Source: Pseudomonadota bacterium | GTDB lineage: Bacteria; Myxococcota_A; Polyangia; Polyangiales; Polyangiaceae | DNA length: 5,149 nt | Direction of reading: 5' to 3' | Assembly (NCBI GenBank): GCA_023411445.1 | Contig: JAEYOT010000707.1 | Span: 1-5,149 of the forward strand | Shown here: positions 1 to 4,714 of the stretch, one piece after another | How positions within the stretch are numbered: position 1 is the stretch's first letter | Layout of the letters: each line of letters starts with the position of its first letter | Position numbers and translations under genes: made by a program | Notes under the pieces: generated by a model | Told to the model about the DNA's origin: nothing | Database searches by the model: none | Seen by the model: only the letters and a program-made list of their open reading frames with translations

Positions 1-50
1 ACCGGCGCCCGGCTAGCCCGCGGCGCGCCCGGGGGCGAGGGGGCCGGAGA

Positions 51-662
51 CTAGCCGCCCAGCTTCTTCGACTGGATCACCATCAGGTGGTACTTGCCGA
101 ACTCGCTCTGGCCCAAGGTGAAGAGCACCTCGAGCAGCAGACGGTAGGGCGTGCCCTTGTCGGCGATGACAATCGCCTCCGACGACGACGGATCCAGACC
201 TTTGGCGCGGCGCACGGCGATGTCCGTCTTGCGGGCAGACATCAGCGCGTTGCCGAGCGGCACGATGAACAGGTCATTGGGGCCGCTGCGCTTGTGGCGC
301 GCGTCCACTCCCGCCTGCGCGAGGGATTCCCGGCCAGGCAGGGTGAGGATCTTGTTGTCACCGACCAAGATCTGCGTCTTGGAGACGGTGATGAGGACGC
401 CTTCCTGGTGTGGCTGCGTCTTGATGATGGACGCTGGCAAGCGCAAGTCGTCGCTTTGAGGCACGGCCGCGCTCGACTCACCCAGCGTCTTCAAGAGGAA
501 GACGAGGATGATGGTCATGATGTCGAGCATGGCCGTGATGTTCAGGAAGTTCACCTCCTGATCGTGCGCGTTGCGCCGGATGGCTTTGCGCAGCTCGGCC
601 TTGTATCTGACGATGTTCGAGCCTTTGGGGGCGGCTCCGCCGGGACCTGTGGGCTGACTCAT
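51..662 (-). CDS. ExbD/TolR-family motor subunit, second R subunit of the left module (203 aa)
   Basis: Inner-membrane proton-channel/rotor subunit of an ExbB-ExbD/TolQ-TolR-type motor. A basic cytoplasmic N-terminus (about residues 1-37, rich in Arg and Lys) is followed by one transmembrane helix at about 38-58 with the core NFLNITAMLDIMTIILVFLL. D47 is the equivalent of the essential helix Asp of ExbD and TolR. A periplasmic domain of about 145 residues follows; its late segment SEAIVIADKGTPYRLLLEVL fits the conserved ExbD/TolR alpha/beta fold. The start ATG overlaps the TGA of the upstream ExbD gene in an ATGA arrangement, so translation is probably coupled. Odd points: the helix lacks the Pro found three residues before the Asp in most relatives (TAMLD instead of a PFID-like motif), and K58 sits at the periplasmic end of the helix. 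No OmpA-type peptidoglycan-binding domain is present, so it is not MotB. An AglQ/AglS-like role is plausible but unproven; family membership is secure. Confidence 0.93.
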   Translation of the reverse strand: MSQPTGPGGAAPKGSNIVRYKAELRKAIRRNAHDQEVNFLNITAMLDIMTIILVFLLKTLGESSAAVPQSDDLRLPASIIKTQPHQEGVLITVSKTQILVGDNKILTLPGRESLAQAGVDARHKRSGPNDLFIVPLGNALMSARKTDIAVRRAKGLDPSSSEAIVIADKGTPYRLLLEVLFTLGQSEFGKYHLMVIQSKKLGG

Positions 663-1207
663 CGGGGCACCCCGAACTGAATGTTCTCGAACAATGCCTC
701 ACCGCCGGGTGCGGTGCGGAGCGCATCCATCACGGCCACCACCGTCTGGAAGTCCACCCCCGGGTTGGCTGCGAGGGTGGCTTGCGTCTCGTCCGCAAAG
801 TCCGGAGAGACGGCCTTCAGTCGGGCGGCGCACTCCGTGAGGCCGGCGAAATTGTAGTTGCCGCCGACCTTGGGGATGGTGATGCCCGCGCCCGGCGCTT
901 GACAGCCCGGCGCGACGTTGCCGCCGGACGCTTTCAGCGAGAAGCCCTCGCTGACGATGAACACCGACAGGTTCAGGGCTTGCGAGGAGATCTCGGCACG
1001 AGTCCCCGTGCTCTTGGCTGCCGGGGGGTTCGTCTCGATGCTGGCGGTGAAGGTGACCGCCACCGTCGCGAGCACGAAGATGAGGATGTTCACGACGATG
1101 TCGAGGAACGGCACGATGTTCAGCTCGCCGCCTTCCTCATCTGGAGCGAGCTCCTTCGGCTGGCTCAGGCGGCGAATCTTGCTGCGCTGTGCTGCGCTGA
1201 GGGACAT
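659..1207 (-). CDS. ExbD/TolR-family motor subunit, first R subunit of the left module (182 aa)
   Basis: Single-pass inner-membrane subunit of a TolQ/TolR-type proton motor. The cytoplasmic N-terminus (1-30) is basic and then acidic. The transmembrane helix at about 31-53 has the motif ELNIVPFLDIVVNILIFVL; P33 and D36 match the Pro-X-X-Asp signature of ExbD/TolR. The periplasmic part (about 54-182) ends in a typical ExbD-like segment, DFQTVVAVMDAL, and a final strand, ENIQFGV. Two periplasmic cysteines (C102 and C126) could form a disulfide. The gene begins 17 nt after the TolQ-like stop; a TAAGG lies only 4 nt before the ATG, so its ribosome site is short-spaced and initiation may depend on ribosomes arriving from upstream. 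It differs clearly from the second ExbD gene beside it, so the pair probably forms a heterodimer rather than being a redundant copy. Family assignment is firm; AglQ/AglS-like function is inferred from gene order only. Confidence 0.93.
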   Translation of the reverse strand: MSLSAAQRSKIRRLSQPKELAPDEEGGELNIVPFLDIVVNILIFVLATVAVTFTASIETNPPAAKSTGTRAEISSQALNLSVFIVSEGFSLKASGGNVAPGCQAPGAGITIPKVGGNYNFAGLTECAARLKAVSPDFADETQATLAANPGVDFQTVVAVMDALRTAPGGEALFENIQFGVPR

Positions 1208-1224
1208 GGGGCCTTACCGAGCTC

Positions 1225-1899
1225 TCAGTACTGCCCGGTCTTGGAAATGGTCAGCATGTTGAAGGTCCGCTCCATGGTGGCCTCCAGGTCGTGCTGAATG
1301 GACTTGGCGCGGGTGTGCAAGATGATGTGAGCGATCATGCAGAGCACCGCGATGCCCAGACCCAGCGCCGTGTTGTACATGGCTTCAGCGATGCCGTTCG
1401 AGAGCATGCGCTGCTTGTCCGCCTGGCTCAGGCCGGGAGCCGCGATGGCGCCGAACGTGGCGATCAGACCGGAGACCGTGCCGAGCAGACCGATCAGGGT
1501 GGCGATGTTCGCGAGCGACCACAGCGCGCCGATACGCTTCTCGGATTGCGGCTTGAGCTCCGAGAGCTTTTCGCTGAGCGAGGCGTCGATTTCATCGGGG
1601 CCCTTGTTGGCGTGCGTCAGACCAGCCTTGACCAGCTGCAGGATGGGGTAGTCATCCGCCTCGCACAGCTTGATGGCGCGATCGATGTTGCCGGCCACGA
1701 CCAACTTCTTCACCTGCGCGAAGAACTCCTTCGAGTTGACCCGATAGCGGGTCATCTGAAACGCGAAGCGCTCGATGATGATCGTGAGCACGATCGCCGA
1801 CGTGCACAGGTTGAGGACCATGAAGGTCGGGTTGTGCTTGAACGCCTCGACAAGTTGGCTGGATCCGGAACCTTCGGCCGCAAGAAGCAGGAGATGCAT
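1225..1899 (-). CDS. TolQ/ExbB/MotA-family stator protein of the left module (224 aa)
   Basis: Polytopic inner-membrane protein that should form the pentameric channel around the TolR/ExbD helices. Three transmembrane segments are visible: about 26-46 (MVLNLCTSAIVLTIIIERF), about 122-151, containing the family signature ATLIGLLGTVSGLI, and about 172-194 (EAMYNTALGLGIAVLCMIA). T141 and T177 match the pore-lining threonines of ExbB/TolQ, and E172 matches the ExbB TM3-entry Glu, five residues before the Thr as in ExbB. The cytoplasmic loop (about 47-121) contains the helical NIDRAIKLCEADDYPILQLVKAGL repeat-like region usual for this family (first 20 shown as NIDRAIKLCEADDYPILQLV). The length is normal. 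The start is supported by AGAAGGGA at 1908-1915, 8 nt upstream on the minus strand. It is the first gene of a three-gene unit with two ExbD genes, an AglR-like position. The energising ion is inferred to be H+. Confidence 0.94.
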   Translation of the reverse strand: MHLLLLAAEGSGSSQLVEAFKHNPTFMVLNLCTSAIVLTIIIERFAFQMTRYRVNSKEFFAQVKKLVVAGNIDRAIKLCEADDYPILQLVKAGLTHANKGPDEIDASLSEKLSELKPQSEKRIGALWSLANIATLIGLLGTVSGLIATFGAIAAPGLSQADKQRMLSNGIAEAMYNTALGLGIAVLCMIAHIILHTRAKSIQHDLEATMERTFNMLTISKTGQY

Positions 1900-1981
1900 T
1901 CCCCAAGTCCCTTCTGTTCTCTGGGTACTACTGGTGCTGTGCCGAGCGCTGATACTGGGCGCCCGTCAACTCAAGCCGAGG

Positions 1982-2011
1982 ACTATAGCCGTCTCAAAAC
2001 GAGTTTTACAA
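1982..2011 (-). promoter_or_regulatory. Candidate sigma70-type promoter for the left motor operon
   Basis: On the minus strand, TTGTAA (2011-2006, four of six matches to TTGACA) is followed after 18 nt by TATAGT (1987-1982, five of six matches to TATAAT). Transcription would begin near 1975, giving a leader of about 75 nt before the ATG at 1899. It lies in an AT-rich island within GC-rich DNA. The motif match is good by eye, but chance occurrence cannot be excluded. Confidence 0.5.
1996..2007. promoter_or_regulatory. Inverted repeat in the left promoter spacer, possible operator
   Basis: AAAAC-GA-GTTTT is a perfect dyad with 5-nt arms and a 2-nt centre. It lies between the -35 and -10 candidates of the left promoter. 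Its position would suit a repressor or a MerR-like spacer-binding activator, but no regulator gene is present here and the site is short. Confidence 0.3.
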
Positions 2012-2205
2012 GTCCACGTTATTGGGCTCATTTTCGCTCGTCCCCGGGTCAATCGGGGCGCTTCGGGCCCGCGCTTGAGCGGCCCGTCGCCCTGCCACGA
2101 CAGCGCCTCGGCGTAGAGGTGGCGAGCTACGCTACGGCGACGCTCCGCACGAAGTGTAGGCCGCGCGCGATCATCGGACGCATGGCCGACGCTAACGCCG
2201 GCGCC

Positions 2206-2231
2206 TGCGCTTCCACGCGTCAGCAAGCGCA
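2206..2231. repeat. Inverted repeat with 7-nt arms
   Basis: TGCGCTT (2206-2212) and AAGCGCA (2225-2231) are perfect reverse complements with a 12-nt loop that itself contains the palindrome ACGCGT. The site is in the middle of the intergenic region, with no T-run to suggest a terminator. It could be a regulator site or chance in GC-rich DNA. Confidence 0.35.
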
Positions 2232-2477
2232 TCACTAACCGTATCGGTAAGCGCGGATGCATCTTCTCATCAGTCTCGTCGCTTCGTTGCGTCGGTGCCT
2301 TGATGTGATGTCGATGCCTGGATGATGAGCGAAGGAAGGCACCGGCCGCCGACCGACGGGGTAGGGGCAATGCGCTCCTTTCACGACTTGCCGGCCCCGC
2401 CGGGGAGGACGAGGCATGCCTGGTCATCTCGTCTCGCCTGGGCTAAACGAGGGCTCGCAGAGCGCGCGGTGGGCCCT

Positions 2478-2490
2478 TCACGTGGCGTGA
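2478..2490. promoter_or_regulatory. Dyad upstream of the right promoter, possible operator
   Basis: TCACG-TGG-CGTGA is an inverted repeat with perfect 5-nt arms around a 3-nt centre. It lies about 70 nt upstream of the candidate -35 box at 2561, a position that would suit an activator. The assignment rests only on symmetry and location. Confidence 0.3.
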
Positions 2491-2511
2491 GCCGGCGGCC
2501 ATCCGCGCTTG

Positions 2512-2523
2512 AGAAAACTTTCT
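2512..2523. promoter_or_regulatory. AT-rich dyad upstream of the right promoter
   Basis: AGAAA-AC-TTTCT is a perfect 5-nt-arm dyad with a 2-nt centre, in an AT-rich island of otherwise GC-rich DNA. It has the same geometry as the AAAAC-GA-GTTTT dyad near the left promoter but a different sequence, so a shared regulator is not shown. Confidence 0.25.
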
Positions 2524-2560
2524 GGCGCAGCGCGAACAGCTTCGTAAAATCCAATCTCTC

Positions 2561-2590
2561 TTGACTGGCGGGGTTCCAGTTTAGCAAGAT
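2561..2590 (+). promoter_or_regulatory. Candidate sigma70-type promoter for the right motor operon
   Basis: TTGACT (2561-2566, five of six matches to TTGACA) is followed by a weak -10, CAAGAT (2585-2590), with an 18-nt spacer. A better -10-like hexamer, TAAAAT at 2545-2550, lies just upstream but has no good -35 partner. A start near 2597 would give a leader of about 175 nt. The strong -35 and weak -10 fit a promoter that needs help from an activator, but this is a motif reading only. Confidence 0.4.
2564..2580. promoter_or_regulatory. Inverted repeat overlapping the right -35 box, possible operator
   Basis: ACTGG-N7-CCAGT has perfect 5-nt arms, and its left arm overlaps the TTGACT -35 candidate. 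A protein bound here would cover the -35 to -10 spacer, a classical repressor position. No regulator is encoded in the window. Confidence 0.35.
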
Positions 2591-2706
2591 GCCCCGCACT
2601 TCGGTCTCCGGTCTTCGTAGCGGGGCCGCTGCTCTCAGGGCGGGCTCGCCCCAAGCAGGGCGCGGTGACTGGAGCCGCCACGTTTGAAAGCATACCTCCG
2701 CAGGAA

Positions 2707-2739
2707 ATCGGTTCTCGAGAGCCGGTGCCCTGGGGCATC
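2707..2739 (+). promoter_or_regulatory. Two adjoining dyads in the leader of the right operon
   Basis: Positions 2707-2726 form a 20-nt near palindrome centred between 2716 and 2717. Eight of ten position pairs are complementary and the other two are T/G, which can still pair in RNA. It is followed directly by TGCCC-TG-GGGCA (2726-2737), whose flanks at 2724-2725 and 2738-2739 extend the pairing. The block ends 17 nt before the Shine-Dalgarno sequence, so it could be an operator or a leader-RNA structure affecting translation of the TolQ-like gene. Confidence 0.4.
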
Positions 2740-2755
2740 CAACGAAGCATCAGTC

Positions 2756-2764
2756 GGAAGGAAA
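2756..2764 (+). promoter_or_regulatory. Ribosome binding site that sets the right TolQ-like start
   Basis: GGAAGGAAAA begins at 2756, and its AAGGA core (2758-2762) lies 10 nt before the ATG at 2773. This site favours the ATG at 2773 over the in-frame ATG at 2665, which would add 36 hydrophilic residues not expected ahead of the first helix in this family. Confidence 0.75.
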
Positions 2765-2772
2765 ACGTCAAA

Positions 2773-3426
2773 ATGTCCGGTTTGTGGCACACGTTTGAGG
2801 AAGGCGGATGGGCGATGTGGCTCATCCTGTTTTGGTTGGTTTGCTCCATCGCCGTGATCGCGGAGCGGTCGGTGTATTTGTTCGGAGCATCCATCAACAA
2901 GGACGTGTTCCTGGCGACCATGCAGAAGTGCATCCTCGCCGGTGACATCGCCAAGGCCGTCAAGATGTGCTCGGCCGCCAACGCGCCGATGGCTCGTATC
3001 GTTCAGGCCGGCCTGGTGAAGGTGAACCGCCCGGACGAGGAAGTTCAGGCTTCGATGGACGAGGCTGCTCTCCGCGAGATGCCGAAGATCTCCAAGCGCA
3101 CGGGCTTCTTGGCTCTGTTCGCGAACCTGGCCATGCTCTGCGGCTTGTTCGGCACCATTCTCGGTCTGATCAAGGCGTTCGGCGCGGTCGGTGGTGAATC
3201 TGTGGATCCGAGCCAGAAGGCCCGCATCCTGGCGCAGGGTATCTCCGAAGCCATGGTGTGTACGGCGTTCGGTCTGCTCTCCGCCATCACCGCCCTGATG
3301 GGCTTCGCGTTCTTGAACGGCAAGACGCAGGCGCTGGAAGACGACATCAACGAAGCCTCCGTGCAGGTGCTGAATCTGGTGGTCGCGAACCGCCAGAAGG
3401 TCAACCTCCAGGGCCTCGAAGGCTGA
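2773..3426 (+). CDS. TolQ/ExbB/MotA-family stator protein of the right module (217 aa)
   Basis: Inner-membrane channel-forming subunit of a second TolQ/TolR-type motor. Counting from the ATG at 2773, three membrane segments appear: about 13-37 (WAMWLILFWLVCSIAVIAER), about 110-139, with the signature LCGLFGTILGLIKAFGAVGG, and about 160-181 (AMVCTAFGLLSAITALMGFA). T128 and T164 match the pore threonines of ExbB/TolQ, and E159 is the TM3-entry Glu five residues before the Thr. The cytoplasmic loop contains the usual AGDIAKAVKMCSAANAPMAR helix pair. It is only distantly similar to the left TolQ-like protein, so the two modules are not a recent tandem copy. The longer reading frame from 2665 is rejected because of the good ribosome site before 2773. 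It is followed by 89 nt containing a strong hairpin and then two ExbD genes. An AglR-like role is possible; family membership is secure. Confidence 0.94.
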   Translation: MSGLWHTFEEGGWAMWLILFWLVCSIAVIAERSVYLFGASINKDVFLATMQKCILAGDIAKAVKMCSAANAPMARIVQAGLVKVNRPDEEVQASMDEAALREMPKISKRTGFLALFANLAMLCGLFGTILGLIKAFGAVGGESVDPSQKARILAQGISEAMVCTAFGLLSAITALMGFAFLNGKTQALEDDINEASVQVLNLVVANRQKVNLQGLEG

Positions 3427-3433
3427 TACTTCG

Positions 3434-3475
3434 CGCGACGTCGGGCCTGATCCCAAGGATTGGGCCCGCGTCGTG
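3434..3475 (+). promoter_or_regulatory. Very stable intercistronic stem-loop between the TolQ-like and ExbD-like genes
   Basis: From C3434 to G3475 the sequence folds into 19 pairs (16 Watson-Crick and three G-T) with one bulged T at 3441 and a CAA loop at 3454-3456. The core arms are CGACG and CGGGCC on the left, and GGCCCG and CGTCG on the right. It starts 8 nt after the TolQ-like stop and ends 40 nt before the next ATG. No T-run follows, so it is not a standard intrinsic terminator. It could protect the 3' end of a processed stator message or otherwise lower expression of the two downstream genes relative to the stator. Confidence 0.75.
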
Positions 3476-3515
3476 TTGGATGTTTCGGTCGTAACGATTT
3501 CGCTAAGGAGCGAGC

Positions 3516-4088
3516 ATGGCTGGTATTGACGTTGGTGGTCACGGCGGCAAGCGAGCGACGAATCACGACATCCCGCTGATTCCGTTCATCGACTTCTTGC
3601 TCTGTCTGGTGGCGTTCTTGTTGGTGACGGCGGTGTGGTCGCAGATGGCGCGCATCAATGCTGACGCCCGCGTCCCCGGTCCTCCGAAGGACGAGCCCCC
3701 AGAGGAGATCAAGAAGGAGAAGCAGCTCCACGTCGAGATGAAGGGTGACACCAAGTTCCAGCTCATCTGGAAAGAGGGTAACACCGTCGTCAACACCATC
3801 GACGTCGACCGCAAGAAGGTCAACGTCGGCAACGAAGGCGACGTGCGCTACCCCGACCTGGCCAAGAAGATCACCGAGGAGTGGAACCAGAACGGTTCGC
3901 ACCGCGGCGATCTGAAGGACGACAAAAAGGTCGATCAGGCCGTGCTGCACACGGACAACAGCACGCCCTTCGCCGATGTGATCGCGGTCATCGACGCCAT
4001 CTACACGCCGAAGCGCCCCTGCTCCGTGTGCGAGCGCGGTAAGACCACGCAGGTTCCCGGCTTCAACGTGACGTTCTCGGTGAATTGA
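3516..4088 (+). CDS. ExbD/TolR-family motor subunit, first R subunit of the right module (190 aa)
   Basis: Single-pass inner-membrane subunit with a short cytoplasmic N-terminus (1-18) and one helix at about 20-41, HDIPLIPFIDFLLCLVAFLL. P23 and D26 match the Pro-X-X-Asp signature, D26 being the expected proton-carrying residue. A charged Pro/Glu/Lys-rich linker follows (about 55-71, PPKDEPPEEIKKEKQ). The periplasmic domain contains VLHTDNSTPFADVIAVIDAI, the conserved ExbD/TolR C-terminal helix region. Near the C-terminus, C169-S-V-C172 forms a CXXC motif, unusual for ExbD. The start is supported by AAGGAG at 3505-3510, 5 nt upstream. A strong hairpin separates it from the TolQ-like gene, and only 3 nt separate it from the next ExbD gene. 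Family assignment is firm; the physiological partner is unknown. Confidence 0.94.
   Translation: MAGIDVGGHGGKRATNHDIPLIPFIDFLLCLVAFLLVTAVWSQMARINADARVPGPPKDEPPEEIKKEKQLHVEMKGDTKFQLIWKEGNTVVNTIDVDRKKVNVGNEGDVRYPDLAKKITEEWNQNGSHRGDLKDDKKVDQAVLHTDNSTPFADVIAVIDAIYTPKRPCSVCERGKTTQVPGFNVTFSVN
3570..3604 (+). repeat. 35-nt near-identical direct repeat, copy 1 (transmembrane Asp motif)
   Basis: This stretch encodes IPLIPFIDFLLC around D26. It matches 4224-4258 at 34 of 35 positions; the one difference is T at 3580 against C at 4234. The flanking coding sequence of the two genes is much less alike. Confidence 0.85.
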
Positions 4089-4091
4089 GTC

Positions 4092-4670
4092 ATGTCGGAA
4101 AAAGCACTCAGCAGGTTCCACCAGCCGATCTCGGTTCCCGGTCGCCGGCTGCTCCACCACGTCCCGCTGCCCTTCGTGCGGAAGAAGGTCGCCGGCGGCG
4201 GCGGCCGCTCGGTGAACCAGGAGATCCCGCTGATCCCGTTCATCGACTTCTTGCTCTGCATCGTGCTGTTCCTGCTGGCGAGCTTCTCGGCCAGCGGTGA
4301 GCTTCCCATCGACAAGAACGTGAAGCTGCCGAACGCGGAGAACGTCATGGACATGACGGACGCTCCGATGGTGGCCATCACGGGCTCGCAGATCTTGGTG
4401 GACGGCACGCCGGCCGGTAACACCCGCGCCATCGTGGAAGCGGGCCGCCTCCAGCGCGTGGACGAGCTGTTCAACGTGCTGAAGAACAAGCGCGAGCTGT
4501 GGAAGCAGCTGAACCCCGGTAAGGAGTTCGGCGGCGTGGTCGTGCTGCAGGTTGACCGCAAGGTCGAGGCGCTGGTCGTCAAGAGCGTGTTCCAGACCGC
4601 TGCCTTCGCGGGTTACCCGAACGTGAGCTTCATGGTCGGTCGCCTCGGCGGTAGCGAAGGCGCCAAGTAG
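4092..4670 (+). CDS. ExbD/TolR-family motor subunit, second R subunit of the right module (192 aa)
   Basis: Single-pass inner-membrane subunit of the right motor. It has an unusually long cytoplasmic N-terminus of about 44 residues with basic clusters (GRRLLHH, FVRKK) and a GGGG linker. One helix follows at about 45-66, QEIPLIPFIDFLLCIVLFLL, with P49 and D52 matching the ExbD/TolR Pro-X-X-Asp signature. The periplasmic domain includes PMVAITGSQILVDGTPAGNT and VVVLQVDRKVEALVVKSVFQ, consistent with the ExbD alpha/beta fold. It starts 3 nt after the upstream stop with no clear Shine-Dalgarno sequence, so translational coupling is likely. Its helix core is identical over 12 residues to that of the preceding ExbD protein, while the rest differs, as expected for paralogues that share a channel. 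It is the last gene of the operon, followed by tandem hairpins. Confidence 0.94.
   Translation: MSEKALSRFHQPISVPGRRLLHHVPLPFVRKKVAGGGGRSVNQEIPLIPFIDFLLCIVLFLLASFSASGELPIDKNVKLPNAENVMDMTDAPMVAITGSQILVDGTPAGNTRAIVEAGRLQRVDELFNVLKNKRELWKQLNPGKEFGGVVVLQVDRKVEALVVKSVFQTAAFAGYPNVSFMVGRLGGSEGAK
4224..4258 (+). repeat. 35-nt near-identical direct repeat, copy 2 (transmembrane Asp motif)
   Basis: Second copy of the repeat at 3570-3604, encoding the same IPLIPFIDFLLC segment around D52. The copies are 654 nt apart and in the same reading phase. Confidence 0.85.
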
Positions 4671-4687
4671 GTAGATCTTGGAGCGTC

Positions 4688-4703
4688 GGGAGCGCGGGCT
4701 CCC
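4688..4703 (+). terminator. First of two tandem hairpins after the right operon
   Basis: GGGAGC-GCGG-GCTCCC forms a 6-bp stem with a 4-nt loop, followed by TTCACTG. It begins 17 nt after the last ExbD stop. Alone it lacks a T-run, so it is more likely an accessory to the stronger hairpin that follows. Confidence 0.5.
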
Positions 4704-4714
4704 TTCACTGAATC

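Larger units (their letters stand above)
1900..2772. other. 873-nt divergent intergenic regulatory region without a convincing gene
   Basis: This region separates the start codons of the two motor operons. Short open frames exist on both strands, but they lack good ribosome sites, are rich in Arg, Ser and Pro and show no family motif, so none is called. It contains a minus-facing promoter candidate (1982-2011) and a plus-facing one (2561-2590). Inverted repeats lie at 1996-2007, 2206-2231, 2238-2248, 2478-2490, 2512-2523, 2564-2580 and 2591-2626. A GATG/CATC-rich patch lies at 2256-2327, and two adjoining dyads at 2707-2739 lie just before the right operon. Several AT-rich islands (about 1982-2035 and 2511-2555) stand out from the GC-rich surroundings, as expected of promoters. 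No tRNA, CRISPR or mobile element was seen. Confidence 0.8.

Noticed and set aside
1..50. Terminator for the left operon
   Set aside because: GC-rich with a short CGCCC/GGGCG self-complementary stretch at 26-37, but with a 2-nt loop and no T-run on the minus strand; the window ends too soon to judge.
1291..2238. Long plus-strand reading frame (315 codons) over the left TolQ-like gene
   Set aside because: Antisense shadow of the TolQ-like gene that runs on into the intergenic region; no ribosome site or recognisable domain.
1966..2427. Minus-strand 153-codon frame in the intergenic region
   Set aside because: Low-complexity Arg/Ser/Pro-rich product with no motif, and it covers the left promoter candidate; more likely chance in GC-rich DNA.
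2322..2564. Plus-strand 80-codon frame upstream of the right operon
   Set aside because: No Shine-Dalgarno sequence before the start and a composition unlike the real genes; it would also contain the promoter candidate elements.
2381..2599. Minus-strand 72-codon frame with a GTG start
   Set aside because: Its N-terminal half looks protein-like, but there is no ribosome site, third-position G/C bias is weak, and it is antisense to the right promoter candidate. A conserved homologue would change this view.
2665..2772. 36-residue N-terminal extension of the right TolQ-like protein
   Set aside because: The ATG at 2773 has a good AAGGA site at proper spacing, the extra residues are not family-like, and the stretch carries leader dyads.
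3045..4160. Long minus-strand reading frame (371 codons) across the right module
   Set aside because: It lies antisense to three well-supported motor genes, has no family motif and shows the Arg/His/Val/Asp-rich composition typical of frames opposite GC-rich genes.
51..4670. Flagellar MotA/MotB stator identity
   Set aside because: None of the four R subunits has an OmpA-like peptidoglycan-binding domain, and the TolQ-like proteins have three helices rather than four.
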